A stretch of 64,000 bases of DNA from JBNNGK01 sp050268245 (GCF_050268245.1 NZ_JBNNGK010000020.1:1-64000); one strand, 5' to 3'. Shown: positions 43,391 through 52,193, counted from the first letter of the stretch. Numbers and translations are program-made. Notes: generated by a model from the letters alone, not told the origin.

Positions 43391-45023
43391 TCATAGCGTC
43401 GCGAATGTTGAGAAGATCAAACGCTGGTCACCGGTGTGGATTATTCCTATCGTGACCGCGCTGATCGGCGTCTGGATCCTGTTTTATCATTTCAGCCATC
43501 AAGGGCCGGTGGTAACGCTGTACACCACGACGGCGGAAGGCTTGGAAGCCGGAAAAACCAAAATCAAAAGTCGCAGCGTTGACGTGGGGACGGTAGAAAG
43601 CGTGACGCTGAGTGAAGACCTGAGCAAGGTGCTGGTTCAAGCTCGATTGAATTCCGGCATGGGAAAGCTGTTGCGTGAGGATTCTGCCTTTTGGGTCGTG
43701 AAGCCGCAAATCGGTCGTGAAGGCGTTTCCGGGTTGGGAACCTTACTGTCCGGCGCTTATATTGAACTGCAACCGGGCAATAAAGGGAAAGACAGTAAAG
43801 ATGAATATCAGTTACTGGATGCGCCGCCGTTGGCTTCACCTGATGCCAAAGGGTTACGTATTGTGTTGGACAGCGATAAATCAGGTCAGCTAAATGCGGG
43901 CGATCCGGTGCTGTTCCGGGGTTATCGTGTGGGATCGGTCGAAACAAGCTACTTTGATCCTAAGCTGCGTGCCATGCGTTATCAGCTGTTTATCACTGCG
44001 CCTTACGATCAACTGGTGACCACCAATGTGCGTTTCTGGAAAGACAGTGGCGTAGCGTTTGATATGTCGGCGCAGGGTATGCGGGTTGAGATGGGCTCGC
44101 TGGCAACGTTATTTAGCGGCGGCGTCAGCTTCGATGTTCCAGAAGGTTGGGATCGTGGTGAAAAAGCGGCAGAGAAAGCAGAATACCAGCTCTACGAAAA
44201 CCAGCGTGGCATTCAGGATTCGCTGTATACCGTACACAAAGACTATTTGATGTTCTTCTCTGATTCCGTTCGCGGTTTGCAACCGGGCGCACCTGTAGAG
44301 TTCCGTGGCATCCGTTTGGGTACCGTCGCGCAAGTACCGTTCTATAAAGAGGGCATGGAGCAACGTCTCGACAGCGATTACCGTATTCCCGTATTGATCC
44401 GTATCGAACCCGATCGTTTCCAGAAACAACTGGGTAAAAACTTTGATATGGAACAGCACCTGAAAGATGCTAAAGCGCGTGGTTTGCGTGCGGCACTGAA
44501 ATCTGCCAACTTGCTCACCGGCTCGTTGTACATCGATCTGGATTTCTATCCTCAGGAGAAAGTGTGGAAAGGGCCGCGCGAACTGTTCGGTTATCCGCTG
44601 TTGCCGACGACCAGTGGCGGGTTAGCGCAAATTCAGCAGAAACTGATGCAGACGCTGGATAAGATCAATTCGATGCCGTTGAATCCAATGCTCAATGAAG
44701 CGACGAAAACGCTGTCTGAAAGTCAGCGCACGATGCGCGAAACGCAGCAGACCATGAAATCGCTGAATGACATTATTGCCAGTAAAGCAATGAAAGATCT
44801 GCCGCAGGATATGCAGAAAACGTTGCAGGAACTGAACCGCAGCATGAAAGGATTCCAACCGGGCTCACCGGCTTACAATAAGATGGTTGGTGATATGCAG
44901 CGTCTGGACCAAGTGTTGCGTGAGTTGCAACCGGTGCTGCGTACCCTGAATGAAAAGAGCAACGCGCTGGTATTTGAAGCCGCGACGAGCGATGATCCTC
45001 AGCCGAAGAAGGCCAGAAAATGA
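43377..45023 (+). CDS. pqiB: MCE-domain intermembrane lipid-transport protein PqiB
   Basis: 548 residues (546 in E. coli). One N-terminal membrane helix (about 20-38), then three MCE domains (about 42-130, 158-270, 285-400) that stack into hexameric rings, and a long C-terminal helix that builds a needle-like channel across the periplasm. Starts at GTG, with AAGGAG in the preceding pqiA codons. Overlaps pqiC by four bases (ATGA). In E. coli the operon is induced by paraquat through SoxS; I did not find a clear SoxS box. Confidence 0.97.
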   Translation: MTENNHSVANVEKIKRWSPVWIIPIVTALIGVWILFYHFSHQGPVVTLYTTTAEGLEAGKTKIKSRSVDVGTVESVTLSEDLSKVLVQARLNSGMGKLLREDSAFWVVKPQIGREGVSGLGTLLSGAYIELQPGNKGKDSKDEYQLLDAPPLASPDAKGLRIVLDSDKSGQLNAGDPVLFRGYRVGSVETSYFDPKLRAMRYQLFITAPYDQLVTTNVRFWKDSGVAFDMSAQGMRVEMGSLATLFSGGVSFDVPEGWDRGEKAAEKAEYQLYENQRGIQDSLYTVHKDYLMFFSDSVRGLQPGAPVEFRGIRLGTVAQVPFYKEGMEQRLDSDYRIPVLIRIEPDRFQKQLGKNFDMEQHLKDAKARGLRAALKSANLLTGSLYIDLDFYPQEKVWKGPRELFGYPLLPTTSGGLAQIQQKLMQTLDKINSMPLNPMLNEATKTLSESQRTMRETQQTMKSLNDIIASKAMKDLPQDMQKTLQELNRSMKGFQPGSPAYNKMVGDMQRLDQVLRELQPVLRTLNEKSNALVFEAATSDDPQPKKARK

Positions 45024-45577
45024 TGAAATGGATACCCGTAGCCTTGGCACTGATACTCAGTGCCTGTAGCAGTCAGCCGCAGAAGACTTACTATCAGTTA
45101 CCGGCGCTAAATACGTCGGCACAGGTTAGTGCGACCTCAGCCTCACGCCAGCTCTGGCTTGAGCACGTTAGCGTGGCGGATTATTTGGCGCAAAGTGGCG
45201 TGGTTTATCAAACCAACGATGTGCAGTATGTCATTGGTAAGAATAACCTGTGGGCTAGCCCGCTTGATCAGCAGTTGCAGCAGTCTTTGGTAACCAATCT
45301 TAGCAATGCATTGCCGGGTTGGCTGGTATCTTCGCAGCCAATGAGCAGCGATCAGGATGTACTGAATGTCACCATTACGGGCTTTCATGGGCGTTATGAT
45401 GGCAAAGCTATCATCCGTGGCGAGTGGGTGTTGAAACATCAGGATCGTTTGATCAAGCGGCCGTTCAATTTGGAGCTAAAACAGGATGAAGACGGTTATG
45501 ATGCGTTAGTCCGTGCGATGGCGGTTGGCTGGCAGCAAGAAGCACAGGCGATTGCCGTTCAGGCGAGCCAGCTCTAG
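45020..45577 (+). CDS. pqiC: Outer-membrane lipoprotein PqiC (YmbA)
   Basis: 185 residues (187 in E. coli). Lipoprotein signal with lipobox LSAC (Cys16), then an ABC-type transport auxiliary domain (DUF330). It anchors the PqiB needle at the outer membrane. Residue +2 is Ser, consistent with outer-membrane sorting. Coupled to pqiB by an ATGA overlap; an adjacent second ATG could also serve. Followed by a strong terminator. Confidence 0.96.
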   Translation: MMKWIPVALALILSACSSQPQKTYYQLPALNTSAQVSATSASRQLWLEHVSVADYLAQSGVVYQTNDVQYVIGKNNLWASPLDQQLQQSLVTNLSNALPGWLVSSQPMSSDQDVLNVTITGFHGRYDGKAIIRGEWVLKHQDRLIKRPFNLELKQDEDGYDALVRAMAVGWQQEAQAIAVQASQL

Positions 45578-45607
45578 GATTCGTCCGTCTTAATACACGC
45601 TAAACTT

Positions 45608-45648
45608 ATGCCGGTGAGCAATAGCAATATTGTTCACCGGCATTTTTT
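45608..45648 (+). terminator. Terminator of the pqi operon
   Basis: ATGCCGGTGA / TCACCGGCAT extended inward by CAATA / TATTG, giving an 18-bp stem with a four-base loop, followed by TTTTT. Confidence 0.9.
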
Positions 45649-45850
45649 ATTCAAATATTTCAGTGCATTATCTTGTTTCTCACGTTATCAGTCACTTAAG
45701 TTTTTTTGCGTGCGTAGCTCACAAATATGACATTGGCGTGAATTTTGCGCATTGATCTTGGCTGCGATTAGCGCTATTGATTAAAGGTGGTCGTACAAGA
45801 AATGGCCACTGTTTTCTTTCCAGCAGACCAAGAAATGAGGGAAACGAGGC
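45649..45850 (+). promoter_or_regulatory. rmf upstream region
   Basis: 202 bases with no ORF before rmf. TTTTGCGTGCGTAGCTCACA (45705-45724) has one strong CRP half-site (TCACA) and a weak partner. The ribosome-binding site is ACGAGGC, immediately before the ATG. The promoter itself is not assigned. Confidence 0.3.
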
Positions 45851-46018
45851 ATGAAGAGACAGAAGCGAGATCGTCTGGAACGGGCACAATCCCGTGGTTA
45901 TCAAGCAGGTATTTCAGGGCGCTCCAGGGAAAATTGTCCCTATCAATCTTTAGACGCCCGGGCTAATTGGCTGGGAGGTTGGCGACAAGCCATGGAAGAC
46001 AGGGCTGTGACCGCTTAA
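45851..46018 (+). CDS. rmf: Ribosome modulation factor RMF
   Basis: 55 residues, the E. coli length, beginning MKRQKRDRLERAQSRGYQAG and containing CPYQSLDARANWLGGWRQAMEDR. RMF binds 70S ribosomes in stationary phase and drives formation of inactive 100S dimers. Almost every position conserved in E. coli is present. It lies downstream of the pqi terminator, so it has its own promoter, and is followed by an intrinsic terminator. Easy to miss because of its size. Confidence 0.97.
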   Translation: MKRQKRDRLERAQSRGYQAGISGRSRENCPYQSLDARANWLGGWRQAMEDRAVTA

Positions 46019-46045
46019 GCGGCTCTCTGTCATGAAGAAGGAATG

Positions 46046-46075
46046 ACCTCCGCCAGTGTGCGGAGGTTTTCGTTT
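46046..46075 (+). terminator. Terminator of rmf
   Basis: ACCTCCGC (46046-46053) / GCGGAGGT (46060-46067), a perfect 8-bp stem followed by TTTCGTTT. It also faces the 3' end of the KAS gene on the other strand. Confidence 0.85.
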
Positions 46076-46086
46076 ATGGCATTGGC

Positions 46087-47361
46087 TTACGCCTGCCAAC
46101 GTTTCAACAAGATACTGGCATTGACGCCACCAAAGCCAAAACCATTAGACAATGCATAATCGATCATCATCGGTTCTGCCTTATTTGCCACTAGGTGCAA
46201 CCCCGCCGCCGCCGGGTCAGGATTATCCAAATTCAGCGTTGCCGGGGCGATTTGATCGCGCAAAGCCAGCGCTGTGAAGATGGTTTCCAATCCGCCTGCG
46301 GCACCCAGCAGGTGACCGGTTGCCGATTTTGTGGATGTCACTGCCAGTTTGTTGTTATCACCAAACAGATGGCAAATGGCGTTGATTTCGCCTAAATCGC
46401 CGACCGGCGTTGAAGTTGCGTGTGCATTCAGGTGCTGAATGTGTTCCGGTGTTATGCCCGCTTGTTTAAGCGCTATTTTCATCGCGCGATAGGCGCCGTC
46501 GCCATCTTCGGCGCCAGAAGTCATATGGTAGGCATCGGCGCTGGTACCGTAACCGACAATTTCTGCCAACGGCGTAGCGCCACGTGCTAATGCATGCTCT
46601 AACGTTTCAATGACCAGCATGCCCGCGCCTTCCCCCATGACAAAACCGTTGCGTGCGCTATCGAATGGCCGAGATGCAATGGTGGCGTCTTCCCTTGTTG
46701 CGGTGGACATGGCGCGCGCAGCGGCAAAGCCGCCGAGACTGACGGTATCAATAGCGGCTTCAGCGCCACCGCATACGGCGATATCGGCCTCGTCATTGCG
46801 AATCATACGCACTGCGTCACCAATCGCCTGCACACCGGCCGCACAGGCGGTAACTGGTGCGCCGATCGGGCCTTTGAACGCGTGTTTGATAGAAACATGG
46901 CCAGCCGCTAGGTTGACCAGAAATGACGGGATGGTGAAAGGGGACAAACGTTTGGGGCCGCGTTGGTCAGAAGTACGTACCGCATTGGCAATCGCTGGGA
47001 ACCCGCCAATACCGGAAGCGATTACGGTTGCGGTTCGTTCTTGTTTTTCAACCGTGTCGGCTATCCAGCCAGCCTGACGAATCGCCTCATCGGCCGCGAC
47101 CATCGCAAACAGAATAAAACGGTCCATCTTCTTTTGATCTTTAGGTGCGACCGAGCGGTCGGGATCAAAACCGGCTTCGCTGTCTTGCTCCAGCGTAGGG
47201 ACTTGGCCACCGACTTTAACGGATAAATCGGAAACAATTTCTTCCGGCAGTGGACGAATGCCACTTTGCCCAGCCAGCAGACGCTGCCAGATAATCTCTA
47301 CGCCACTGCCAAGCGGTGAAACGGCACCCATACCCGTAATAACGATACGGCGACTGTTCAT
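46087..47361 (-). CDS. Second 3-oxoacyl-ACP synthase II (FabF-like KAS)
   Basis: 424 residues, a complete condensing enzyme with thiolase fold. The catalytic triad is intact: C173 (VTACAAG), H314 (NAHATSTP) and H350 (TGHLLGAAG). It is clearly a paralogue rather than the housekeeping fabF, which in enterobacteria lies in the fabHDG-acpP cluster. HATSTP replaces the usual HGTSTP, and insertions such as GFDPDRSVAPKDQKKMDRF recall alphaproteobacterial FabF proteins, suggesting acquisition. Its ATG overlaps the hxlR stop, so it is co-translated with that regulator. No acyl carrier protein or other polyketide gene is nearby, so a role in adjusting fatty-acid chain length or unsaturation is more likely than a secondary metabolite. 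Its substrate is unknown. Confidence 0.92.
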   Translation of the reverse strand: MNSRRIVITGMGAVSPLGSGVEIIWQRLLAGQSGIRPLPEEIVSDLSVKVGGQVPTLEQDSEAGFDPDRSVAPKDQKKMDRFILFAMVAADEAIRQAGWIADTVEKQERTATVIASGIGGFPAIANAVRTSDQRGPKRLSPFTIPSFLVNLAAGHVSIKHAFKGPIGAPVTACAAGVQAIGDAVRMIRNDEADIAVCGGAEAAIDTVSLGGFAAARAMSTATREDATIASRPFDSARNGFVMGEGAGMLVIETLEHALARGATPLAEIVGYGTSADAYHMTSGAEDGDGAYRAMKIALKQAGITPEHIQHLNAHATSTPVGDLGEINAICHLFGDNNKLAVTSTKSATGHLLGAAGGLETIFTALALRDQIAPATLNLDNPDPAAAGLHLVANKAEPMMIDYALSNGFGFGGVNASILLKRWQA

Positions 47362-47885
47362 AACGACTCCTTAGAAGATTCATTGATTACATTTGTTGAT
47401 GACTGCTGCATCCGAGCGGCACGTTGCCGCATGACGGATGACGCGGCAGGACCCGCGGCCAGTGTGATATTCTGCCGATTGATCGGTTGTTGAGTGATTT
47501 CGTCAATCAATAACGCGTGAATTGGCTGGCCACTTGCACGATCGACTAATTGCGCGGCGATGCCCTCAGGAGCCAGGTGAGTATTCCCCCACTGCAGAAG
47601 GGTGGCTAATACGGGAAAGAGGTCCTCACCGCTTTCTGTCAGCAGATATTCATAACGCAGCGGCTGCTGTTGATAAGAACGTTTATAAAAGATGCCGCTC
47701 TCGACTAAAAATTTGAGGCGACGACTAAGGATCGTCGGTGAGAGCCCAAGACTTTGCTGAAACTCATCAAATTTCGACAGGCCATGAAATGCATCGCGAA
47801 TAATTAACATGCTCCACCATTCGCCAATGCGATCGAGAGAACGGGCGATGGGGCAGGGTTGCTTGTCAAAGCGAGTCTTTTTCAT
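47358..47885 (-). CDS. HxlR-family winged-helix regulator
   Basis: 175 residues. HxlR domain at about 10-105 (CPIARSLDRIGEWWSMLIIRDAF, LSPTILSRRLKFL, YEYLLTESG), followed by a C-terminal extension (about 106-175) longer than in minimal HxlR proteins and ending in a Ser/Gln/Arg-rich tail. Cys11 corresponds to the N-terminal cysteine that some family members (YodB, HypR) use to sense electrophiles or oxidants. A strong AGGAGG precedes the ATG. A perfect palindrome 13 bases upstream is probably its own operator, so autoregulation together with the downstream KAS is expected. No ligand can be named. Confidence 0.92.
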   Translation of the reverse strand: MKKTRFDKQPCPIARSLDRIGEWWSMLIIRDAFHGLSKFDEFQQSLGLSPTILSRRLKFLVESGIFYKRSYQQQPLRYEYLLTESGEDLFPVLATLLQWGNTHLAPEGIAAQLVDRASGQPIHALLIDEITQQPINRQNITLAAGPAASSVMRQRAARMQQSSTNVINESSKESL

Positions 47886-47897
47886 CGCACCTCCTTC

Positions 47898-47914
47898 ACT
47901 ACAATAATTGTAGT
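47898..47914 (-). promoter_or_regulatory. Palindromic operator in front of hxlR
   Basis: ACTACAAT-A-ATTGTAGT, a perfect 8-1-8 inverted repeat just upstream of the hxlR Shine-Dalgarno. On the minus strand it contains TACAAT, a -10-like hexamer, so a bound regulator would block transcription. Binding by the HxlR protein is inference. Confidence 0.6.
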
Positions 47915-48008
47915 AACTAGGAAAGACGTACTAGCGCAAGATCAATCGTGCGCTATGAAAATAGGGGGAGGGAGTTCACGACGGCCAAGCCGACCGTCGT
48001 GGCTGCTA

Positions 48009-48527
48009 TTAGAAGGCAGTCGTGTCCTTGAACAGACCCACTTTCAGATCGCTGGCCGTGTAGATCACTTCGCCGTCGACCAGCACTTCACCGTCGGCCA
48101 CACCCATGATCAGTTTACGGGTAATGACGCGTTTAAAGTTAATGCGATAGGTTACTTTCTTCGCGGTTGGCAGTACCTGCCCGGTGAACTTAACTTCACC
48201 CACGCCCAGCGCACGGCCTTTACCTTCGCCACCCAGCCAGCCGAGATAGAAGCCGACTAACTGCCACATGGCATCCAGCCCCAGGCAACCTGGCATTACC
48301 GGATCGCCAATGAAATGGCAGCCGAAGAACCAAAGGTCTGGATTGATATCCAGTTCTGCTTCGACATAGCCTTTGCCATGTGTGCCACCGTCTTCTGACA
48401 TTTTGACCACGCGGTCCATCATCAACATGTTACCTGCCGGCAACGGCGGACCGCCGGCGCCGAACAGCTCGCCACGGCCGGATGCTTCGAGGTCTTCTTT
48501 CGTATAGGAATCGCGTTTATCTACCAT
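48009..48527 (-). CDS. fabA: 3-hydroxydecanoyl-ACP dehydratase/isomerase FabA
   Basis: 172 residues, as in E. coli. It dehydrates 3-hydroxyacyl-ACPs and isomerises trans-2- to cis-3-decenoyl-ACP, the branch point to unsaturated fatty acids. Active-site His71 (FGCHFIGDP) and Asp85 (CLGLDAMWQ) are intact. The adjacent FadR and FabR sites upstream fit activation by FadR and repression by FabR. Here it is followed by hxlR and a second KAS on the same strand, 123 bases away. Confidence 0.99.
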   Translation of the reverse strand: MVDKRDSYTKEDLEASGRGELFGAGGPPLPAGNMLMMDRVVKMSEDGGTHGKGYVEAELDINPDLWFFGCHFIGDPVMPGCLGLDAMWQLVGFYLGWLGGEGKGRALGVGEVKFTGQVLPTAKKVTYRINFKRVITRKLIMGVADGEVLVDGEVIYTASDLKVGLFKDTTAF

Positions 48528-48565
48528 GTTCTTAGTAAACCTTATTTTAATGAAGGACGCAGATT

Positions 48566-48583
48566 AGCTTACACGTGTACGCT
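48566..48583 (-). promoter_or_regulatory. FabR operator of fabA
   Basis: AGCTTACACGTGTACGCT, a near-perfect palindrome centred on ACACGTGT and close to the FabR site of E. coli fabA and fabB (AGCGTACA...GT.CGCT type). Lies 39 bases before the start codon. Confidence 0.8.
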
Positions 48584-48600
48584 GAACAAGTCCGATCAGC
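48584..48600 (-). promoter_or_regulatory. FadR site of fabA
   Basis: GAACAAGTCCGATCAGC (minus strand GCTGATCGGACTTGTTC) resembles the FadR activator site of E. coli fabA. It directly abuts the FabR site and overlaps the last codons of lonH. Confidence 0.7.
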
Positions 48601-50362
48601 CGTGGTTAAACCAGTTAAGCCAGCGTAACGGCCATGGTCGGCGGCGTTCCGTCTGGTTAACTTGGCTAATCCGTTCCTGAATTGCAGCCAGTAAATTCGG
48701 CTGCTGTTCATCGGAGTAGGGGTAACCTGTCAATAATGGCAAGGCTTCTGCGGCATTATCCACCGCCCAAAGGTGGAACTGACCCTCACGTACCGCATCA
48801 ACCACGTCTTGCCGCAGACACAGGTGGCGCACGTTGGTCGCTGGCAGAATCACGCCTTGCTTGCCGGTCAGCCCACGGCGCAGACAGACCTCAAAGAAAC
48901 CTTCGATCTTTTCGTTAACGCCACCGATAGGTTGTACGTTACCGAATTGATCGACGGAGCCGGTAACGGCGATCTGTTGGGTAATTGGCTGCATTGATAG
49001 TGCACTGATCAGGGCGCACAGCTCAGCCAGTGAGGCGCTGTCACCATCGACTTCACCGTAAGATTGCTCAAAAACAATCGATGCGGAGAACGGTAGCGGT
49101 TGATCCAGCTCCAGCTCGGAAATCAGGAAGGCTTGCATAATCATCATGCCTTTGGCATGTAGATTACCGCCAAGCTCTGCTTTTCGTTCAACGTCGGTAA
49201 ATTCGCCGTCGCCGAGGTGTACGACACAGCTAATACGAGAAGGTTCACCAAAACCACGCGGGTGGCCTGGATAATCTAGCACCGACAAGCCATTGATCTG
49301 GCCGATCACATCGCCTTCAGTTTGGATCAGGATCTGACCCAGCTCGATCTCATCCTGCATGCGCTCCGCTAAATAGCTTTCACGCCATTCACGCGAAGTA
49401 AGTGCCGCTTCCAGCGCTTTGGCGGTGATCTGGCCTTGCTCGGCATACAGTGACGCTTCAGCCAATTGTTGGCTAAGCCAGGTTGGGGAGAGCGGTAAAC
49501 TGCCCTGATCGCCACTGTAGCGTACTGCCTGCATCATCAATGGTGGCCAAGCATCGGTCGCTAGCGGTGGTAACTGCTGTTCAGCGACCAGCGTATTGAC
49601 ATAACCACACCATTGGGCCAGATCGTCGGTATCGGTAAGCTGCAGCTCGTCTTCGTATTCGCCGTATACCGCCTGCTCACAAACTTCTGGCTCCATATCG
49701 CTGAAATCCGCCAGCCCATGACGATCGCCCACGATAATCAGCCGTAGCGCTAAGGGAATAGGAGGAATACTGACGGGTAATGGTCGCGTTTCGTCGGGCG
49801 AAATCCACTGGAACTGGCGTTGAGTAATCATCTGTTTCAAGCGCAGCCACATCAGCGGTTGTGCCAGCAACGTCCGCGCTGACAAGATCAGTACACCACC
49901 GTTGGCTTGGTGCACCAAACCGGGTTCGAGGGCGATATCGCCCTGGTGAATGCGAACACAGCCGAAAAGTTGCTCCTGCTCGACCCATTCACGGAATACG
50001 CAGGCGCCTGCGGCGGCAAACGGCTCATCGCCACTGAGCGCAGGTTCCACATGGACTCGGCCTTTTTGCACGATGTAGTTGCTGCCAGCGTCAGTCGTTT
50101 GCGGCGTCAGCTGTTTGACCGCATTAGCAATCAAGGCTAGGTACTCACGGGTTTCTTGCGCTTTCACTAGCATGAAGTGGGGTTGAGATCGCGGATGGCA
50201 AAACAGCGTCAGCGCGTTTTCCAACCGAGGCTGGATAGAGGCAAAGGTGACGGATGCCAACTGAGCGGCGGAATCGAATATCGCCTGATAAGGCGTAACG
50301 GCAGGCAACAAAGATTGCCATTCAAGTCGGTTATTGGTCAAAGTGTTAGATGCAATTGTCAA
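48596..50362 (-). CDS. lonH: Lon-like protease LonH (YcbZ)
   Basis: 588 residues (586 in E. coli). A Lon-type serine protease domain fused to a degenerate ATPase-like N-terminal part. The Ser-Lys dyad is intact: S442 in GEVDGDSAS and K485 in GGVNEKIEG, 43 residues apart as in Lon. I see no good Walker A, consistent with the family being ATP-independent or only weakly AAA-like. Substrates are not established. Its 3' end carries the fabA FadR site. It is transcribed away from matP, which starts 188 bases upstream on the other strand. Confidence 0.95.
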   Translation of the reverse strand: MTIASNTLTNNRLEWQSLLPAVTPYQAIFDSAAQLASVTFASIQPRLENALTLFCHPRSQPHFMLVKAQETREYLALIANAVKQLTPQTTDAGSNYIVQKGRVHVEPALSGDEPFAAAGACVFREWVEQEQLFGCVRIHQGDIALEPGLVHQANGGVLILSARTLLAQPLMWLRLKQMITQRQFQWISPDETRPLPVSIPPIPLALRLIIVGDRHGLADFSDMEPEVCEQAVYGEYEDELQLTDTDDLAQWCGYVNTLVAEQQLPPLATDAWPPLMMQAVRYSGDQGSLPLSPTWLSQQLAEASLYAEQGQITAKALEAALTSREWRESYLAERMQDEIELGQILIQTEGDVIGQINGLSVLDYPGHPRGFGEPSRISCVVHLGDGEFTDVERKAELGGNLHAKGMMIMQAFLISELELDQPLPFSASIVFEQSYGEVDGDSASLAELCALISALSMQPITQQIAVTGSVDQFGNVQPIGGVNEKIEGFFEVCLRRGLTGKQGVILPATNVRHLCLRQDVVDAVREGQFHLWAVDNAAEALPLLTGYPYSDEQQPNLLAAIQERISQVNQTERRRPWPLRWLNWFNHG

Positions 50363-50550
50363 AATGGGAAAAGGCGATTATACAAGAATAACGCCAGCTT
50401 GATACAGACAGAGTAGCAGATGATGTCTGGGAGTTTGACGGCGAACGATAGTTGTGCAAAAAATAGCCTGAAAGGCCGTTTAATTGCCGGGAAATTTAGC
50501 ACAAAACTGTTATGCTTAAACAAAGTTACGCGGTCACTGTAGAGCTCACA

Positions 50551-51009
50551 ATGAAATATCAGCAACTGGAAAATCTGGAGAGCGGCTGGAAATGGAAATA
50601 CTTGGTGAAAAAACACCGAGAAGGGGAAGCGATAACCCGTTATATTGAAAACAGCGCTGCGCAGGAGGCCGTTGATGAACTGCTAAAATTGGAAAACAAT
50701 CCAGTTAAAGTATTAGCTTGGATTAATAACCATATGAACCCCGCGTTGGATAACCGCATGAAGCAAACTATCCGCGCCCGGCGTAAGCGCCATTTTAATG
50801 CCGAACATCAGCATACGCGTAAGAAATCGATCGATTTAGAATATCTCGTCTGGCAGCGTCTGGCGGCGCTGGCACACCGACGGGGTGCCACACTATCAGA
50901 AACCGTCGTGCAGTTGATTGAAGATGCTGAACGCAAAGAAAAATACGCCAGTCAGATGTCAACTCTGAAACAAGATTTGAAGGCTATTTTGGGTAAAGAT
51001 CAAGAATAG
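50551..51009 (+). CDS. matP: Macrodomain Ter protein MatP
   Basis: 152 residues (150 in E. coli). It binds matS sites to organise the terminus macrodomain and links it to the divisome via ZapB; it also displaces MukBEF. Almost identical in the DNA-binding core (RMKQTIRARRKRHFNAEHQHTRKKSIDLEYLVWQRL), a four-helix bundle followed by ribbon-helix-helix and C-terminal coiled coil. The start MKYQQLENLESGWKWKYL matches the family; the frame opens earlier at 50512. Upstream of and convergent with ompA, with a shared terminator. Confidence 0.98.
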   Translation: MKYQQLENLESGWKWKYLVKKHREGEAITRYIENSAAQEAVDELLKLENNPVKVLAWINNHMNPALDNRMKQTIRARRKRHFNAEHQHTRKKSIDLEYLVWQRLAALAHRRGATLSETVVQLIEDAERKEKYASQMSTLKQDLKAILGKDQE

Positions 51010-51075
51010 TGGAAGATAAAATCACTTACCTATTCTAGCTATCGTTTTTGCTCTAAACTTCTCTGCCTCACAACG

Positions 51076-51103
51076 AAAAAAACCCCGCAACGCGGGGTTT
51101 TTT
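51076..51103. terminator. Bidirectional terminator between matP and ompA
   Basis: AAAAAACCCCGC-AAC-GCGGGGTTTTTT, symmetrical with a U-tract on both strands. Confidence 0.9.
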
Positions 51104-51119
51104 ATTAAGAAGCGGTAAC

Positions 51120-52193
51120 TTAAGCCTGTGGCTGAGTTACAACGTCTTTGATACCTTTAACTTCGATTTCTACACGACGGTTTGGAGCCAGGCATTCGAT
51201 CTGTGCTTTGTTAGCACGGCCAGCTTTGTAACCGCAGTTGTCGGTAACTGGGTTAGCTTCACCCATACCACGTGCAGAGATTTTGTCTGCTGGGATACCC
51301 TTAGATACCAGGTAATCAACGACGCTGTGAGCGCGGCTTTCAGACAGTTTCTGGTTAGAAGCTTCTGAACCTACCAGGTCAGTGTAGCCCAGAACCACGA
51401 CAGAACCGTCTTTAGGATCCATAGAGCTCAGTTGGGTGTACAGCTGATCCAGAGCCTGCTGGCCTTCGGATTTCAGAGATGCTTTACCGAAGTTGAACAG
51501 AACGTCAGACTTCAGAGTGAAACGCTTGGTTTCAACAACTGGAGCTGGTGCTGGAGCTGGAGCAACAACAACATCATCCTGACCGAAACGGTAAGAAACA
51601 CCCAGGCTCAACATGGTGTTGTCTGGACGCGCGCCAACGGTACCTGCATCGCCGATGTTGCTAACGAATTGGTAATCCAAGCGGGTAGCCCAGTTTTTGG
51701 TCAGTGCGTATTCAACACCAACAGCAGCCAGCGGAGAAACGCCGGTGTCGTGGTTGCTCAGACGCTCGCCAGTAGCACCGTAGTTAGCTTTAGAGTCTGC
51801 ACGCCATACCATACCACCCAGACGGGTGTAGATGTCCAGATCGTCAGCAATTGGGTAGCTCAGTTTAGCTGCCAGTTGAACGCCCTGTGCTTTGAAAGCA
51901 CCGTTGTTCACGTTGCCTTTGTAAGGCATACGGCCAAGCCAGTCATAGCCCAGCTCGAAGCCCAGGTATTGGTTCGCTTGGTAACCCAAGAACGCACCAG
52001 CACCCAGTTGACTTTCATGGGTAGGGCCATTGCCGATACCATGTTCGTAACCGTTGCCGTAGAAGCCTACGTCATGATACTGGGACCAGCCCAGTTTCGC
52101 ACCGGTGTACCAGGTGTTATCTTTTGGGGCGGCTTGCGCTACGGTAGCGAAACCAGCCAGTGCCACTGCTAATGCGATAGCTGTCTTTTTCAT
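51120..52193 (-). CDS. ompA: Outer membrane protein A
   Basis: 357 residues with signal peptide MKKTAIALAVALAGFATVAQA. An eight-stranded beta-barrel (mature about 1-172), a proline-alanine hinge (APAPAPAPV) and an OmpA-like periplasmic domain that binds peptidoglycan (LSESRAHSVVDYLVSKGI, and NRRVEIEVKG with the conserved Arg). Anchors the outer membrane to murein. The start at 52193 has the classic GAGGCGC Shine-Dalgarno; an in-frame ATG 30 bases upstream is rejected. Loop sequences differ from E. coli (GYEHGIGNGPTHESQ) as expected for a phage and bacteriocin target. Confidence 0.99.
   Translation of the reverse strand: MKKTAIALAVALAGFATVAQAAPKDNTWYTGAKLGWSQYHDVGFYGNGYEHGIGNGPTHESQLGAGAFLGYQANQYLGFELGYDWLGRMPYKGNVNNGAFKAQGVQLAAKLSYPIADDLDIYTRLGGMVWRADSKANYGATGERLSNHDTGVSPLAAVGVEYALTKNWATRLDYQFVSNIGDAGTVGARPDNTMLSLGVSYRFGQDDVVVAPAPAPAPVVETKRFTLKSDVLFNFGKASLKSEGQQALDQLYTQLSSMDPKDGSVVVLGYTDLVGSEASNQKLSESRAHSVVDYLVSKGIPADKISARGMGEANPVTDNCGYKAGRANKAQIECLAPNRRVEIEVKGIKDVVTQPQA

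Noticed and set aside
51432..52172. 246-codon plus-strand frame inside ompA
   Set aside because: Antisense shadow produced by ompA's strong codon bias.
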